From assembly GCF_013408305.1 (NCBI RefSeq), contig NZ_JACBZS010000001.1:2480001-2544000 (forward strand): a DNA stretch of 64,000 nucleotides, given 5' to 3'. The DNA comes from Naumannella cuiyingiana. Lineage in GTDB: Bacteria; Actinomycetota; Actinomycetes; Propionibacteriales; Propionibacteriaceae. Numbering within the stretch: position 1 is the first letter of the stretch; the number at the start of each line of letters is the position of its first letter. Below the pieces are notes generated by a model. The model was not told the DNA's origin. It did no database searches and saw only the letters and a program-made list of their open reading frames with translations. Positions 8,595 to 16,650 of the stretch are shown here, in pieces. The position numbers and the translations under genes were made by a program.

Positions 8595-9746
8595 ATGATC
8601 AGCTCAACAGCACCCGAGCCCATCGTGACCCCGCCCGGCCTCGCCGGCGTGGTCGTCGCGGACACCGCGATCGGCGATGTCCGCGGTGAGGAGGGGTTCT
8701 TCCACTACCGGCAGTACGACGCGACCGAGCTCGCCCGCGAGCACACCTTCGAAGACGTCTGGCATCTTGTCCTGCGCGGTGCGCTGCCCGCGGCCGAGCA
8801 GCGGGAGAGCTGGCGGCGCGAGGTCGCGGAATCGCTGCAGGTCCCGGCCGAGCTCGCCGAACGACTGGTCACGGTGATGGGCGCGAGCGCGAGCGACGAT
8901 CCGCTGCTCACCCTGCGTACCGCGCTGTCGGCGTACGGGGCGTTGACCGCGGATCGACCGCTGTGGGACAGCGACGAGCAGACCAAGCAGGTACGCGCGG
9001 TGCGGTCCGCCGCGGTCGTGCCGTGGTTGGTGACCGCCGCCCACAGCCTGGCGGGCGGGCGCGAACCGCGCGCTCCGCGGCCGGAGCTCGGCTACGTCGG
9101 CAGCTATCTGGCGATGCTCACCGGTCGCGAACCGAGCGCGCGTGAGGTCGAGGCACTGAGCCGCTATCTGGTGCTGACCATCGACCACGGCTTCAACAAC
9201 TCGACCTTCACCGCCCGCACGGTCGCCTCCACCGGGACCGACCTGACCTCGTGCCTGGTCGCCGGTGTCGGCGCGCTGGCCGGGCCGCTGCACGGCGGCG
9301 CGCCGAGCCGGGCGCTGGACGCGCTCGACGAGATCGCCTTGGCCGACCGCGCCGAGGCCTGGGCACGCGGCCAGCTCGCCGAGGGGCACCGGGTGATGGG
9401 ATTCGGGCACGCCGTCTATCGGAGGTTGGATCCGCGCTCGGAGCTGCTGAAGGAGACCGCGATCGGGCTCGGCGGACCGACGGCGGAGCTCGCCGTCGCG
9501 GCGGAGGCCGAGGTGATCAAGGTGCTGGACGAGGCCAAGCCCGGCCGCCCGCTGCGCGCCAACGTCGAGTACTACGCCGGCGTCGTCATGGAGGCGTGCG
9601 GGGTGCCGCGCGAGATGTTCACGCCGACCTTCGCCTGCAGCCGGGTTGTCGGCTGGACCGCGCACGTGCTGGAGCAGAGCCGCGACCGCAAGATCATCCG
9701 GCCGAGTTCGCGCTATGTCGGGCCGCCGGTCCCGGTCTCCGGCTGA
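8595..9746 (+). CDS. Citrate synthase family protein
   Basis: A 383-residue citrate/2-methylcitrate synthase homologue. Family motifs: DHGFNNSTF (His198), GPLHGGAPS (His233) and GFGHAVYRRLDPRS (His272). The third catalytic residue, an Asp within NVDFYSG in Escherichia coli GltA, aligns here with Glu325 in NVEYYAGVV, a conservative change that may mark a subfamily. The ATG at 8595 was preferred to an upstream one at 8550 because the family-like sequence starts after it. The 3' end overlaps by 34 bp the end of a second, HTH-fused citrate synthase gene on the other strand. It could act in the citrate or methylcitrate cycle or as partner of that paralogue. Confidence 0.85.
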   Translation: MISSTAPEPIVTPPGLAGVVVADTAIGDVRGEEGFFHYRQYDATELAREHTFEDVWHLVLRGALPAAEQRESWRREVAESLQVPAELAERLVTVMGASASDDPLLTLRTALSAYGALTADRPLWDSDEQTKQVRAVRSAAVVPWLVTAAHSLAGGREPRAPRPELGYVGSYLAMLTGREPSAREVEALSRYLVLTIDHGFNNSTFTARTVASTGTDLTSCLVAGVGALAGPLHGGAPSRALDALDEIALADRAEAWARGQLAEGHRVMGFGHAVYRRLDPRSELLKETAIGLGGPTAELAVAAEAEVIKVLDEAKPGRPLRANVEYYAGVVMEACGVPREMFTPTFACSRVVGWTAHVLEQSRDRKIIRPSSRYVGPPVPVSG

Positions 9747-11011
9747 CCGGTGTAGGTGGCGCGCGGGCGGAAGCGCAACGGCTTGCCCTGCTCCTCGATG
9801 CCGTGCGCGACGAAGCCGGCCAGGCGGGCGAGGGTGAAGATCACCGAGCCGGCGTCGCGGGGCAGGCCGGCGCCGATGCTGAGCGCGGCGAGCCCGAGGT
9901 CGACGTTCGGCGCGATCCGGTGCCGGCGGGCGACGCGCGCGGCGAGCTGGTCCACCGCGGCGACGACGTCTGGGGCGAAGCGGTCGACCGCGGCGAGAAG
10001 GACCTCGAGCCGCGGGTCGGGCCCGGTGTAGACGGTGTGTCCGAAGCCCGCCGGGACGGTGTCGACGTCGACCGGGTCGAGCAGCTCGCGGCTGAGCAGG
10101 TCGTACGCCGGCGCGGACGCGGCGCCGTGCCGATGCCCGGCCATCGCCGAGGCGCCGGTGAGCATGATCAGATAGGGGTCCGCGCCGGTGCTCGCCGCCG
10201 CGCGGGCGGCGAGCGTCGAGGTTGCCAGCTCATGATCGGCGAGTACGCCGAGCGCGATGTCGACCGCCCGTAACTGCGCCGGGGTCGGCGGGCGAGCGAC
10301 GAGACCGGCCCACGTGCCCGCCGCCACCGCGCCGGGCGGGATGGGTTCGGCCAGGGTCGGGTCGGCCAGGGTCGGTTCAGTGAGGGTCGGGTCGGTGGGG
10401 GTCGGTTCGGCCAAGGTCGGGTCGACGGGGGTCGGTTCGACCAGGATCGGGTCGCCTTGCCCCTCGCCGACCGCGCGCCCGGTGGTGCCGCGCAGGGTCG
10501 CGATCGCGGTGGCGATCGCCCGGCGCCCGGCCTGCCGGAAGTGCTCGGCGCTCAGGTCGTCGCGCTCGGGATCGGTGGCCGCGGCGTACAGGATGCCGAG
10601 ACGAATGCGATCGCAGCGCGAGTAGCCGGCCACGGCGTCGACCGGGGCGCCGGGGCAGGCCGGCCAGGGCACCCTCGGCGCAGGCTCGTCCCAGATCAGT
10701 TCGGCGACGCGCTCGAACGTCCCGCGTTCGGCGAGCTCGCCGGCGTCGCGGCCGCGGAACAACAGGCGGCCACCGGGATCGAGGCTGGTGACGGCGGTAT
10801 CGACGGTCACCTCGAAGACCCCGCGCCGTGGCCGATGACGGCGCTCAGTCAGCCGGCTCACCTCGTCTCGGCGGAACCGCGATCCGTCCTGGCGCGAGCG
10901 TCCGTCCTCGACCCGATGCAGCAGGCCCCGGCTGACGTAGGCGTAGACCGTTGACACCCGCACGCCGAGCAGATCGGCCGCCTGCTGCGTGCTGATCAAC
11001 TCGTCGCTCAC
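9713..11011 (-). CDS. Citrate synthase fused to N-terminal HTH domain
   Basis: A 432-residue protein. Residues 5-55 are an excisionase/MerR-like HTH (ISTQQAADLLGVRVSTVYAYVSRGLLHRV), and residues from about 65 onward a citrate synthase core. Catalytic positions are GHRHGAAS, AGFGHTVYTGPDPR and PNVDLGLAAL, so both His and the Asp are present. Residues 187-226 are an eight-unit pentapeptide repeat inserted in the large domain. GTG at 11011 was chosen because it starts directly before the HTH; a longer frame to 11155 adds Arg/Gly-rich residues. HTH-citrate synthase proteins are known from actinobacterial genomes, but I know of no assigned role: enzyme, metabolite-sensing regulator or both. Confidence 0.82.
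   Translation of the reverse strand: MSDELISTQQAADLLGVRVSTVYAYVSRGLLHRVEDGRSRQDGSRFRRDEVSRLTERRHRPRRGVFEVTVDTAVTSLDPGGRLLFRGRDAGELAERGTFERVAELIWDEPAPRVPWPACPGAPVDAVAGYSRCDRIRLGILYAAATDPERDDLSAEHFRQAGRRAIATAIATLRGTTGRAVGEGQGDPILVEPTPVDPTLAEPTPTDPTLTEPTLADPTLAEPIPPGAVAAGTWAGLVARPPTPAQLRAVDIALGVLADHELATSTLAARAAASTGADPYLIMLTGASAMAGHRHGAASAPAYDLLSRELLDPVDVDTVPAGFGHTVYTGPDPRLEVLLAAVDRFAPDVVAAVDQLAARVARRHRIAPNVDLGLAALSIGAGLPRDAGSVIFTLARLAGFVAHGIEEQGKPLRFRPRATYTGQPETGTGGPT
10334..10453 (-). repeat. 15-bp minisatellite encoding (E/D)P(T/I)xx pentapeptides
   Basis: Eight consecutive 15-bp units inside the HTH-citrate synthase gene encode DPILV, EPTPV, DPTLA, EPTPT, DPTLT, EPTLA, DPTLA and EPIPP. Acidic residues alternate between Asp and Glu, so the higher-order unit is about 30 bp. 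The unit length is a multiple of three, so copy-number change would keep the reading frame. It probably forms an exposed Pro-rich loop. Confidence 0.85.
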
Positions 11012-11135
11012 GCGGTCAACGTAGTGAAGCGCTCCGCGCCGGCCAACGTCGCACCCTGCGCTCCGGCCCCGGCCGCCGCCGGTGAGCGCCCGCCGGCACG
11101 CGTCAGTGCCCCTGCCTCCGCCCGGTGCCGAGGGT

Positions 11136-11211
11136 CGGATCCTCGCCGGGCTCACGGATCCTCGCCGGGCTCACGGACCTCACCGGGCTCACGGACCTCA
11201 CCGGGGGCTCA
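11136..11211. repeat. Four tandem copies of an 18-20-bp repeat
   Basis: Units at 11136-11154, 11155-11173, 11174-11191 and 11192-11211 each begin CGGA and end GGGCTCA. The last unit contains the stop codon of the HNH protein gene. They occupy part of the 197-bp gap between the HTH-citrate synthase start and that stop. No hairpin or coding role is apparent. Confidence 0.75.
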
Positions 11212-12606
11212 GGGGTCGTCGTCGGGCGGGCCGGGCCCTCCGGCCGCCTTCCCGGAGCCGGCGCGTCGGTGGAGGAGCCTCGGGTGCCGAAGTGGGCGGC
11301 GGGCGGCATCGACCCGGCTGGGCGGCAGCACCTCGGGCAGGCCGTCGGCGGCGATGCGTACCTCCCACTGGCTGCCGGCTGCGGCGCCGGGCCGGGGCTC
11401 GATCAGCCCGTGGTGGTGCCGACACAGGAGCACCAGGTTGGTCAGCCTGGTGGCCCCGCCGGCCTGCCACGGGATGATGTGGTGGGCCTCGCAGCGCTCC
11501 GGTGGGCGATCGCAGCCGGGCAGCACGCAGCCTCGGTCGCGGACGGTGAGGGTGGCGCGGATGGGCGCGGTGACGAGGCGGTGTTCGCGACCGACGTCGA
11601 GGGGCTGCCCGGCCCCGCCGAGCACCACCGGCAGCAGCCCGGCATCGCAGGCCAGCCGGCGCATCGAGGCAAGCGAGACTCGGGCGCCCGTGCGCAGCGA
11701 CTCGCCGCTCGCGCGTCCCGGCGCCGAACCGGCGAGCGCGCGAAGCTGTTCGTGCCCGATGGTGACGACGATCCGCGGGCGCTCGCCGCCGTGCGTCGGC
11801 GCGGTCCGGCACGCCTGGGCGTGGCTGATCAGCTCGACCAGGCCGTCCGCGCGGCGTTGCTCGGGCGAGCTGAGCTCGGCCTCGCTCGGATCGCGGCCGG
11901 CAACGGAGCGGTCGCGGGTGGCGTGGGCATCGATGACGGCGACGAATGCCTCACCGTCGAGCTGGGGCAGTCGACCGCGGAAGCTGATGGTGCCGTGCCC
12001 GTCGGCCGTGAAGGTGAGCGACCGAGCCTGATGGGCGCGCCGCTCGGCGCGCTCCAGCGCCACGCGATCGTGCTCATCGGCGATCTCGGGGGCGATGATC
12101 TCGACGAGGTGGTTGCCGAGGCGGCGCAACATGGCGGGATCGAAATGCTGCGCCGTCGCGTGGTCGATCATGGTCGCCTCGCCGGCGGCGAGCTCACCGG
12201 CGGACAGGTCGCCCGGCAGGCGATCGAGCGCATCGACGATCGCGCCGGCCTGATCGGTGCTGATCCCGGCGCGCGCGTGCGCGTCGGCGACGGCGCCGAA
12301 TCGGCCGAGCCGGTGCGCGTCCTTGATCAACGCCGCGGCGCGGCCCGGGGTGACTCGCCCGGTCTGGGCCAGCCAGGTCCGGGTCGAGGACCCCTGCGCG
12401 GTCATCGCATCGTCGGCATCGTCGACCGCGCGGATGCCGGCCGCGATGATCGCATCCATCCGGTCACGCAATCGGAGCCAGCTCGCCAACTCGGCCAACC
12501 GCGCACGCGGATCGGGCGCAGCGGTCAGGGTGCCCTCGCGCACGCCGCGCAGCGCGGCGTCGATCAGCCGCTGCGCCTGGCCGGCAGTTCCCCCGAACTC
12601 CTCCAT
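11209..12606 (-). CDS. HNH endonuclease, DUF222 / 13E12 repeat family
   Basis: A protein of about 465 residues. The N-terminal 300 residues are the alpha-helical DUF222 region (MDAIIAAGIRAVDDADD, TPGRAAALIKDAHRLGRF, RDRSVAGRDPSEAELSSPEQRRADGLVEL). An HNH nuclease motif follows: CVLPGCDRPPERCEAHHI, then WQAGGATRLTNLVLLCRHHH, with the two Cys and the His residues expected for metal binding. The C-terminus is Arg/Pro-rich. ATG at 12606 is preferred; GTG at 12636 is an alternative. This family is multicopy in mycobacteria and other actinobacteria and behaves like a mobile or recombining repeat gene; its biological role is unsettled. Confidence 0.88.
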   Translation of the reverse strand: MEEFGGTAGQAQRLIDAALRGVREGTLTAAPDPRARLAELASWLRLRDRMDAIIAAGIRAVDDADDAMTAQGSSTRTWLAQTGRVTPGRAAALIKDAHRLGRFGAVADAHARAGISTDQAGAIVDALDRLPGDLSAGELAAGEATMIDHATAQHFDPAMLRRLGNHLVEIIAPEIADEHDRVALERAERRAHQARSLTFTADGHGTISFRGRLPQLDGEAFVAVIDAHATRDRSVAGRDPSEAELSSPEQRRADGLVELISHAQACRTAPTHGGERPRIVVTIGHEQLRALAGSAPGRASGESLRTGARVSLASMRRLACDAGLLPVVLGGAGQPLDVGREHRLVTAPIRATLTVRDRGCVLPGCDRPPERCEAHHIIPWQAGGATRLTNLVLLCRHHHGLIEPRPGAAAGSQWEVRIAADGLPEVLPPSRVDAARRPLRHPRLLHRRAGSGKAAGGPGPPDDDP

Positions 12607-12666
12607 ACCCGAGAGCGTAGGGTCGCCCACTGACACAGACGGCGCCCCGAGCTCGTCGGGACTGCC

Positions 12667-12706
12667 TTTTCCACAAGCGATCCCGAATACATGCGTCTGT
12701 GGAAAA
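12667..12706. other. Inverted pair of DnaA-box-like 9-mers
   Basis: TTTTCCACA at 12667-12675 and its exact reverse complement at 12698-12706 face each other across 22 bp in the 114-bp gap between the HNH gene and tag. TTTTCCACA fits the relaxed DnaA consensus TTWTNCACA. A TTGTCCACA, the form usual in actinobacterial origins, occurs at 13355-13363 inside the start of the CAP gene. The inverted pair could equally be a weak hairpin. Confidence 0.35.
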
Positions 12707-12720
12707 GAGATTGGGCCAGG

Positions 12721-13305
12721 TCAGGACCACACCCCGGAGCTGCCGCGCCGGTGACTGGTCACCAGGTGGGTGTCGACGATCCCCACGGCCTCCATCAGGG
12801 CGAACATCGTCGTCGGACCGACGAACCGGAACCCCTTCTTGCGCAGAGCCTTCGCCAAGGCCACCGACTCCGGGGAGCTGCTCGGCACTTCGTCTGCGGT
12901 CCGCGGCTCCGGCGTACGCTCCGGCCGGAATCCCCAGACGAAGTCGGCGAGCCCGCCCTCGGCTCGCAGCTCCAGCGTCGCCCGGGCGTTGCCGATCGTC
13001 GCGTCGATCTTGGCGCGGTTGCGGATGATCCCCGCGTCGGCGAGCAACCGCTCGCGATCGGCGTCGCCATAGCGAGCCACCAGCTCCGGGTCGAAGTGAT
13101 CGAATGCCTCGCGGAAGTTGTCGCGCTTGCGCAGGATCGTCGCCCAGGACAGGCCCGACTGGAACGCCTCGAGGCTGAGCCGCTCGAACAGCCCGCGCTC
13201 ATCGCGTACCGGCATGCCCCACTCGGTGTCGTAGTAGGTGCGCAGCAGCGGATCCGCATCCGCCCACACCGGACGCTGCAGCCCGTCGTCACTGGTGACA
13301 GTCAT
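12721..13305 (-). CDS. tag: DNA-3-methyladenine glycosylase I
   Basis: A 194-residue protein that aligns along its full length with Tag, the base-excision enzyme that removes 3-methyladenine. Shared segments include DPLLRTYYDTEWGMPV, LSLEAFQSGLSWATILRKR (with Glu46 at the place of catalytic Glu38 of E. coli), AGIIRNRAKIDATIGNA, FVWGFRP and LRKKGFRFVGPTTM. Three of the four zinc ligands of the E. coli enzyme appear replaced: Cys4 by Pro12, His17 by Tyr25 and Cys179 by Ser184; only His180 (His175) remains. The zinc-free form may be a real variant. The ATG at 13305 is divergent from the CAP gene, 25 bp away. Confidence 0.9.
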   Translation of the reverse strand: MTVTSDDGLQRPVWADADPLLRTYYDTEWGMPVRDERGLFERLSLEAFQSGLSWATILRKRDNFREAFDHFDPELVARYGDADRERLLADAGIIRNRAKIDATIGNARATLELRAEGGLADFVWGFRPERTPEPRTADEVPSSSPESVALAKALRKKGFRFVGPTTMFALMEAVGIVDTHLVTSHRRGSSGVWS

Positions 13306-13330
13306 GGCACGACGCTATAGCGTTCCGGGC

Positions 13331-13831
13331 ATGACAAGATCACGAAAGACAGGGTTGTCCACAGCGATCGTGTCAGCGGTGCTGGGGGCTACAGCGCTGA
13401 TCGCATCCGTCTCGACCGCGCCGAGTGCCCATGCGGGCGCGACGGCCATGAACACCGAGGAACGCGAGGTGCTTCGCCTCGTCAACGTCGAACGGGCCAA
13501 GGTCGGCTGCCCGGCCGTCCGCGAGCACACGACGCTGGCCACCGTGGCCCGCGCCCACAGCGTCGACATGGCGCGCTATGACTACTTCAGCCACACCGGC
13601 CGGGACGGGCGCAGCCCGTTCGACCGGATGCGGGATGCCGGCTACACCGGCAGCGTGATGGCCGAGAACATCGCGGCCGGTCAGCAGACCCCGGCCGCGG
13701 TGATGAAGTCGTGGATGAACAGTTCCGGCCACCGGGCCAACATCCTGAACTGCCGTTACCGCGATCTGGGGGTCGGCGTCGCTCGCGGCGGGAGCTACGG
13801 GATCTACTGGACGCAGAACTTCGGCGGCTGA
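13331..13831 (+). CDS. Secreted CAP domain (SCP/PR-1-like) protein
   Basis: A 166-residue exported protein. Residues 1-35 are a signal peptide (basic start, hydrophobic stretch, ending APSAHA). The rest is a single CAP domain with ARAHSVDMARYDYFSHTGRDG, AENIAAGQQTPAAVMKSWMNS and GHRANILNCRYRDLGVGV, the conserved signature of bacterial SCP/YkwD-type proteins. Two cysteines (GCPAV and NCRY) could form a disulfide. The ATG at 13331 was chosen because the signal peptide starts there. The molecular role of bacterial CAP proteins is largely unknown. A strong hairpin follows the stop codon. Confidence 0.9.
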   Translation: MTRSRKTGLSTAIVSAVLGATALIASVSTAPSAHAGATAMNTEEREVLRLVNVERAKVGCPAVREHTTLATVARAHSVDMARYDYFSHTGRDGRSPFDRMRDAGYTGSVMAENIAAGQQTPAAVMKSWMNSSGHRANILNCRYRDLGVGVARGGSYGIYWTQNFGG

Positions 13832-13837
13832 GACGGG

Positions 13838-13873
13838 CCGCCCCGCGCACCTCGACCTAGGTACGCGGGGCGG
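13838..13873. terminator. Bidirectional hairpin terminator between CAP gene and lat
   Basis: Perfect 10-bp arms CCGCCCCGCG (13838-13847) and CGCGGGGCGG (13864-13873) enclose a further 4-bp stem (ACCT/AGGT) after one mismatch, with a six-base loop. It lies 6 bp after the CAP stop codon and 21 bp after the stop of the convergent lat gene, so it can serve both. There is no clear U-tract, as is usual in high-GC actinobacteria. Confidence 0.75.
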
Positions 13874-13894
13874 GTGCCGCTTCTGGCGTCGGGC

Positions 13895-15220
13895 TCAGGA
13901 CAGCGCGGTCAGCACGCGGTCCAGCGCCTGGACGGCGCGGGTGATGTCCTCGGCGCTGACGGTCAGCGCGGGACGGAACCGGATCGACGACGCGCCGCAG
14001 CCGAGCATGAAGATCTTCTCGTCGGTCCGCAGCTTGTCGATCACGCGGTCGCGCAGCTCGCCATCGGGCAGCGTGATCGCGCACATCAGGCCCGCGCCGC
14101 GCGGATCGCTGACGACACCCTCGTGCTTGGCCGCCAGCTCGCGCAACTGCGCCAGCAGCTCCTCCCCGCGCTCCTCGGCGTTGTTGATCAACTTGTCGGC
14201 CTCGATCACCTCGAGGATCCGGCGCGAGCGGACCATGTCGGTCAGATTGCCGCCCCAGGTCGAGTTGATCCGCGACGGCACCTCGAAGACGTTGTCCTCG
14301 ACCTCGTCCACGCGGCCGCCGGCCATGATCCCGCAGACCTGCAGCTTCTTGCCGAAGGAGACCACGTCGGGCTGCACGCCGAGCTTCTGGTACGCCCAGG
14401 CGGCGCCGGTCAGGCCGCATCCGGTCTGCACCTCGTCGAAGATCAACAACGCGTCGAACTCGACACACAGCTCCTTCATCGCGGCCAGGAACTCCGGGCG
14501 CAGGTGGCGATCGCCGCCCTCGCCCTGGATCGGCTCGCAGATGAACGCGGCGATGTCGTCGCCGTCGGCCTCGAATGCCGCGCGGGCCTGCGCGAGTGCC
14601 GTGCGCTCGGCCTCGGCAACATCGTGGGCCTCGGAGACATAGGGCGCGTCGATCCGCGGCCAGTCGAACTTCGGGAACCGGGCGACCTTGTTCGGGTCGG
14701 TATTGGTCAGGCTCATCGTGTAGCCGGTACGCCCGTGGAACGCACCCGTCAGGTGCATGATCTTGGTGCCCAGCTCGGGGCTCTTGCCCTTGGCCTCGTT
14801 GCGGCGGCTCTTCCAGTCGAAGGCGACCTTGAGCGCGTTCTCGACGGCCAGGCCGCCACCCTCGACGAAGAACAGGTGCGGTAGCTGCGGATCGCCGAGC
14901 ACCCGGGCGAAGGTCTCGACGAACTCGGCCATCGGCACCGAGTAGATGTCGGAGTTCGACGGCTTGTTGATCGCGGCCTCGGTCAGCTCGGCGCGGAACG
15001 CGTCGTCCTTCGCGAGCGCCGGGTGGTTCATCCCGAGCGCGGAGGAGGCGAAGAAGGTGAACATGTCCAGGTAGCGCGTGCCGTCGCGCTGGTCGACCAG
15101 CTCCGAACCCGCGGAGTTCTCCAGGTCCAGGACGAAGTCGAACCCGTCGGTCAGCATGTTGCGGCCGAGCACCTCGCGCACGGCCTCGGGGGCAAGGTGT
15201 TGAGAGGTCGTCACAGTCAT
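13895..15220 (-). CDS. lat: L-lysine 6-aminotransferase
   Basis: A 441-residue class III PLP aminotransferase. It matches lysine epsilon-aminotransferase from start to end: MLTDGFDFVLDLENSAGSELVD, FTFFASSALGMNHPAL, FVEGGGLAVENALK, FHGRTGYTMSLTN, FICEPIQGEGGDRHLRPEF, FDEVQTGCGLTG (Asp262 holds the pyridine nitrogen), FGKKLQVCGIMAG (PLP lysine at 291 or 292) and RINSTWGGN. It would convert lysine and 2-oxoglutarate to 2-aminoadipate semialdehyde and glutamate. ATG at 15220 is used; a GGAGG lies only 2 bp upstream, and ATG at 15232 is an alternative. The divergent permease and FAD oxidoreductase may take part in the same catabolic route. Confidence 0.9.
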   Translation of the reverse strand: MTVTTSQHLAPEAVREVLGRNMLTDGFDFVLDLENSAGSELVDQRDGTRYLDMFTFFASSALGMNHPALAKDDAFRAELTEAAINKPSNSDIYSVPMAEFVETFARVLGDPQLPHLFFVEGGGLAVENALKVAFDWKSRRNEAKGKSPELGTKIMHLTGAFHGRTGYTMSLTNTDPNKVARFPKFDWPRIDAPYVSEAHDVAEAERTALAQARAAFEADGDDIAAFICEPIQGEGGDRHLRPEFLAAMKELCVEFDALLIFDEVQTGCGLTGAAWAYQKLGVQPDVVSFGKKLQVCGIMAGGRVDEVEDNVFEVPSRINSTWGGNLTDMVRSRRILEVIEADKLINNAEERGEELLAQLRELAAKHEGVVSDPRGAGLMCAITLPDGELRDRVIDKLRTDEKIFMLGCGASSIRFRPALTVSAEDITRAVQALDRVLTALS

Positions 15221-15235
15221 GTCCTCCAGCATACG

Positions 15236-15264
15236 AATATTGCGGTGATCTGGCGAGCTGTCGA
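15236..15264 (-). promoter_or_regulatory. Probable lat promoter
   Basis: Read on the minus strand, TCGACA (15264-15259), a 17-bp spacer and AATATT (15241-15236) form a sigma-70-like -35 and -10 pair. A transcript would start near 15229, giving a leader of about nine bases before the ATG at 15220. Confidence 0.4.
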
Positions 15265-15411
15265 GACAATCTCGCGTTACGACCGTGTTACGCCGCCATA
15301 GTTGGCGCAGAAGGTCGAGATTCTGGCGTGGTTTCGAGTGTACGCCGGGGCCCGGCTCGGGCGGCGGCCGCGGGCCGGCGTCCGGCGCCGACGCTCGCGC
15401 GGAAGAATCGC

Positions 15412-16650
15412 CGCGTGCACGAACTCGCGCGACGGATCGGCCTGCCCGGTGCCGTCTGGATCGGCCTCGGCTCGATGATCGGCGCCGGGATCTTCGCCGC
15501 GCCCGCACCGGCGACCGCAGCCGCCGGGTCGGCGGTCCTGGTGGCCCTGGCGCTGGCGGCGGTGGTCGCCTGCTGCAATGCGACCTCCTCGGCGCAACTG
15601 GCGGCGGCGTACCCACGCTCCGGCGGCAGCTATCTCTACGGCCGCGAGCTGTTGGGGCCCTGGCCCGGGTTCCTGGCCGGGTGGTGCTTCGTGATCGGCA
15701 AGACCGGCAGCACCATTGCGATGGCGCTGATCTTCGCCGCGTACCTCGTGCCGCAGGGCTGGCAACGCCCGGCCGCCTGCGCGGCAATCCTGGTGCTCGG
15801 CGGCATCAACTGCGCCGGCATCACCCGAACCCTGCGGGCCACCATGATCATCGTCTCCGCGGTCCTGGTGGTGCTGGTCACGGCGATCGTCGTCGGCCTG
15901 CGCGCGCCGGTCGCCGCGGGTGGCTGGTTCGGCGTACCGCCGGCGGAACCGAGCGCGCTCGGGATCCTGCAGGGTGCGGGGTTGCTCTTCTTCGCCTTCG
16001 CGGGGTACGCCCGGATCGCCACGCTCGGTGAGGAGGTACGCGACCCCCGTCGGGTAATCGGACGCGCCGTGGTGATCACCCTGGGCGTCGTGCTCACGCT
16101 CTATCTGGTGGTGCTGCTGGTACTGCTGCGCGGCCTCGGCGTGCCCGCCCTGGCGGCCAGCACCGCGCCCCTGGCCGATCTGGTTGCCGCGGCGGGGGCG
16201 AGCTGGTTGGTGCCGGCGATCGGGATCGGTGCGGCGCTGGCCAGCCTCGGCGCGCTGCTCGCCCTGCAGGCCGGCATCGGGCGTACCGCCCTGGCAATGG
16301 CGCGCAATGATGATCTTCCCCGATGGTTGGCGGCGATCGGCGCGCGCGGCGTACCGACCCGGGCGATCGCCGTCCCGACCGTGATCGCCGCCGGGCTCGT
16401 CTGGTTCGTGCCGCTCGGCGCGGTGATCGGCTTCTCCAGCTTCGGCGTGCTGTTGTACTACCTGGTCGCGAACCTGGCGGCGCTGCGTCAGGCCGGCGAC
16501 GACCGGCGCTTTCCACGGGTCCTGCAGGTGACCGGCGCGGCGCTGTGTGTGCTGCTGGTGGCGACGGTCGGGCCCGCGAGCCTGATCGTCGGCGCGGCGA
16601 TGGTCTGCGCGGGGATCGGTTGGCGGGTGGTCGCTAGGGTGTCCCGGTGA
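15412..16650 (+). CDS. APC family amino acid permease
   Basis: A 412-residue membrane protein with about twelve hydrophobic segments. The first, GLPGAVWIGLGSMIGAGIF, holds the GSMIGAGIF signature of the amino acid-polyamine-organocation superfamily; segment 6 contains GAGLLFFAFAGYARIATLGEEVRDPRR, also typical. GTG at 15412 has GGAAGA at suitable spacing; the longer frame from 15328 would add an Arg-rich, unlikely N-terminus. Its stop overlaps the start of the FAD oxidoreductase by 4 bp, so the two are translationally coupled. Substrate likely an amino acid; with lat divergent, lysine or a related compound is a reasonable guess. Confidence 0.87.
   Translation, partial: RVHELARRIGLPGAVWIGLGSMIGAGIFAAPAPATAAAGSAVLVALALAAVVACCNATSSAQLAAAYPRSGGSYLYGRELLGPWPGFLAGWCFVIGKTGSTIAMALIFAAYLVPQGWQRPAACAAILVLGGINCAGITRTLRATMIIVSAVLVVLVTAIVVGLRAPVAAGGWFGVPPAEPSALGILQGAGLLFFAFAGYARIATLGEEVRDPRRVIGRAVVITLGVVLTLYLVVLLVLLRGLGVPALAASTAPLADLVAAAGASWLVPAIGIGAALASLGALLALQAGIGRTALAMARNDDLPRWLAAIGARGVPTRAIAVPTVIAAGLVWFVPLGAVIGFSSFGVLLYYLVANLAALRQAGDDRRFPRVLQVTGAALCVLLVATVGPASLIVGAAMVCAGIGWRVVARVSR

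Noticed and set aside
11209-12606. Homing endonuclease or group II intron
   Set aside because: The DUF222 plus HNH layout is that of 13E12 repeat proteins; there is no intron structure or reverse transcriptase.
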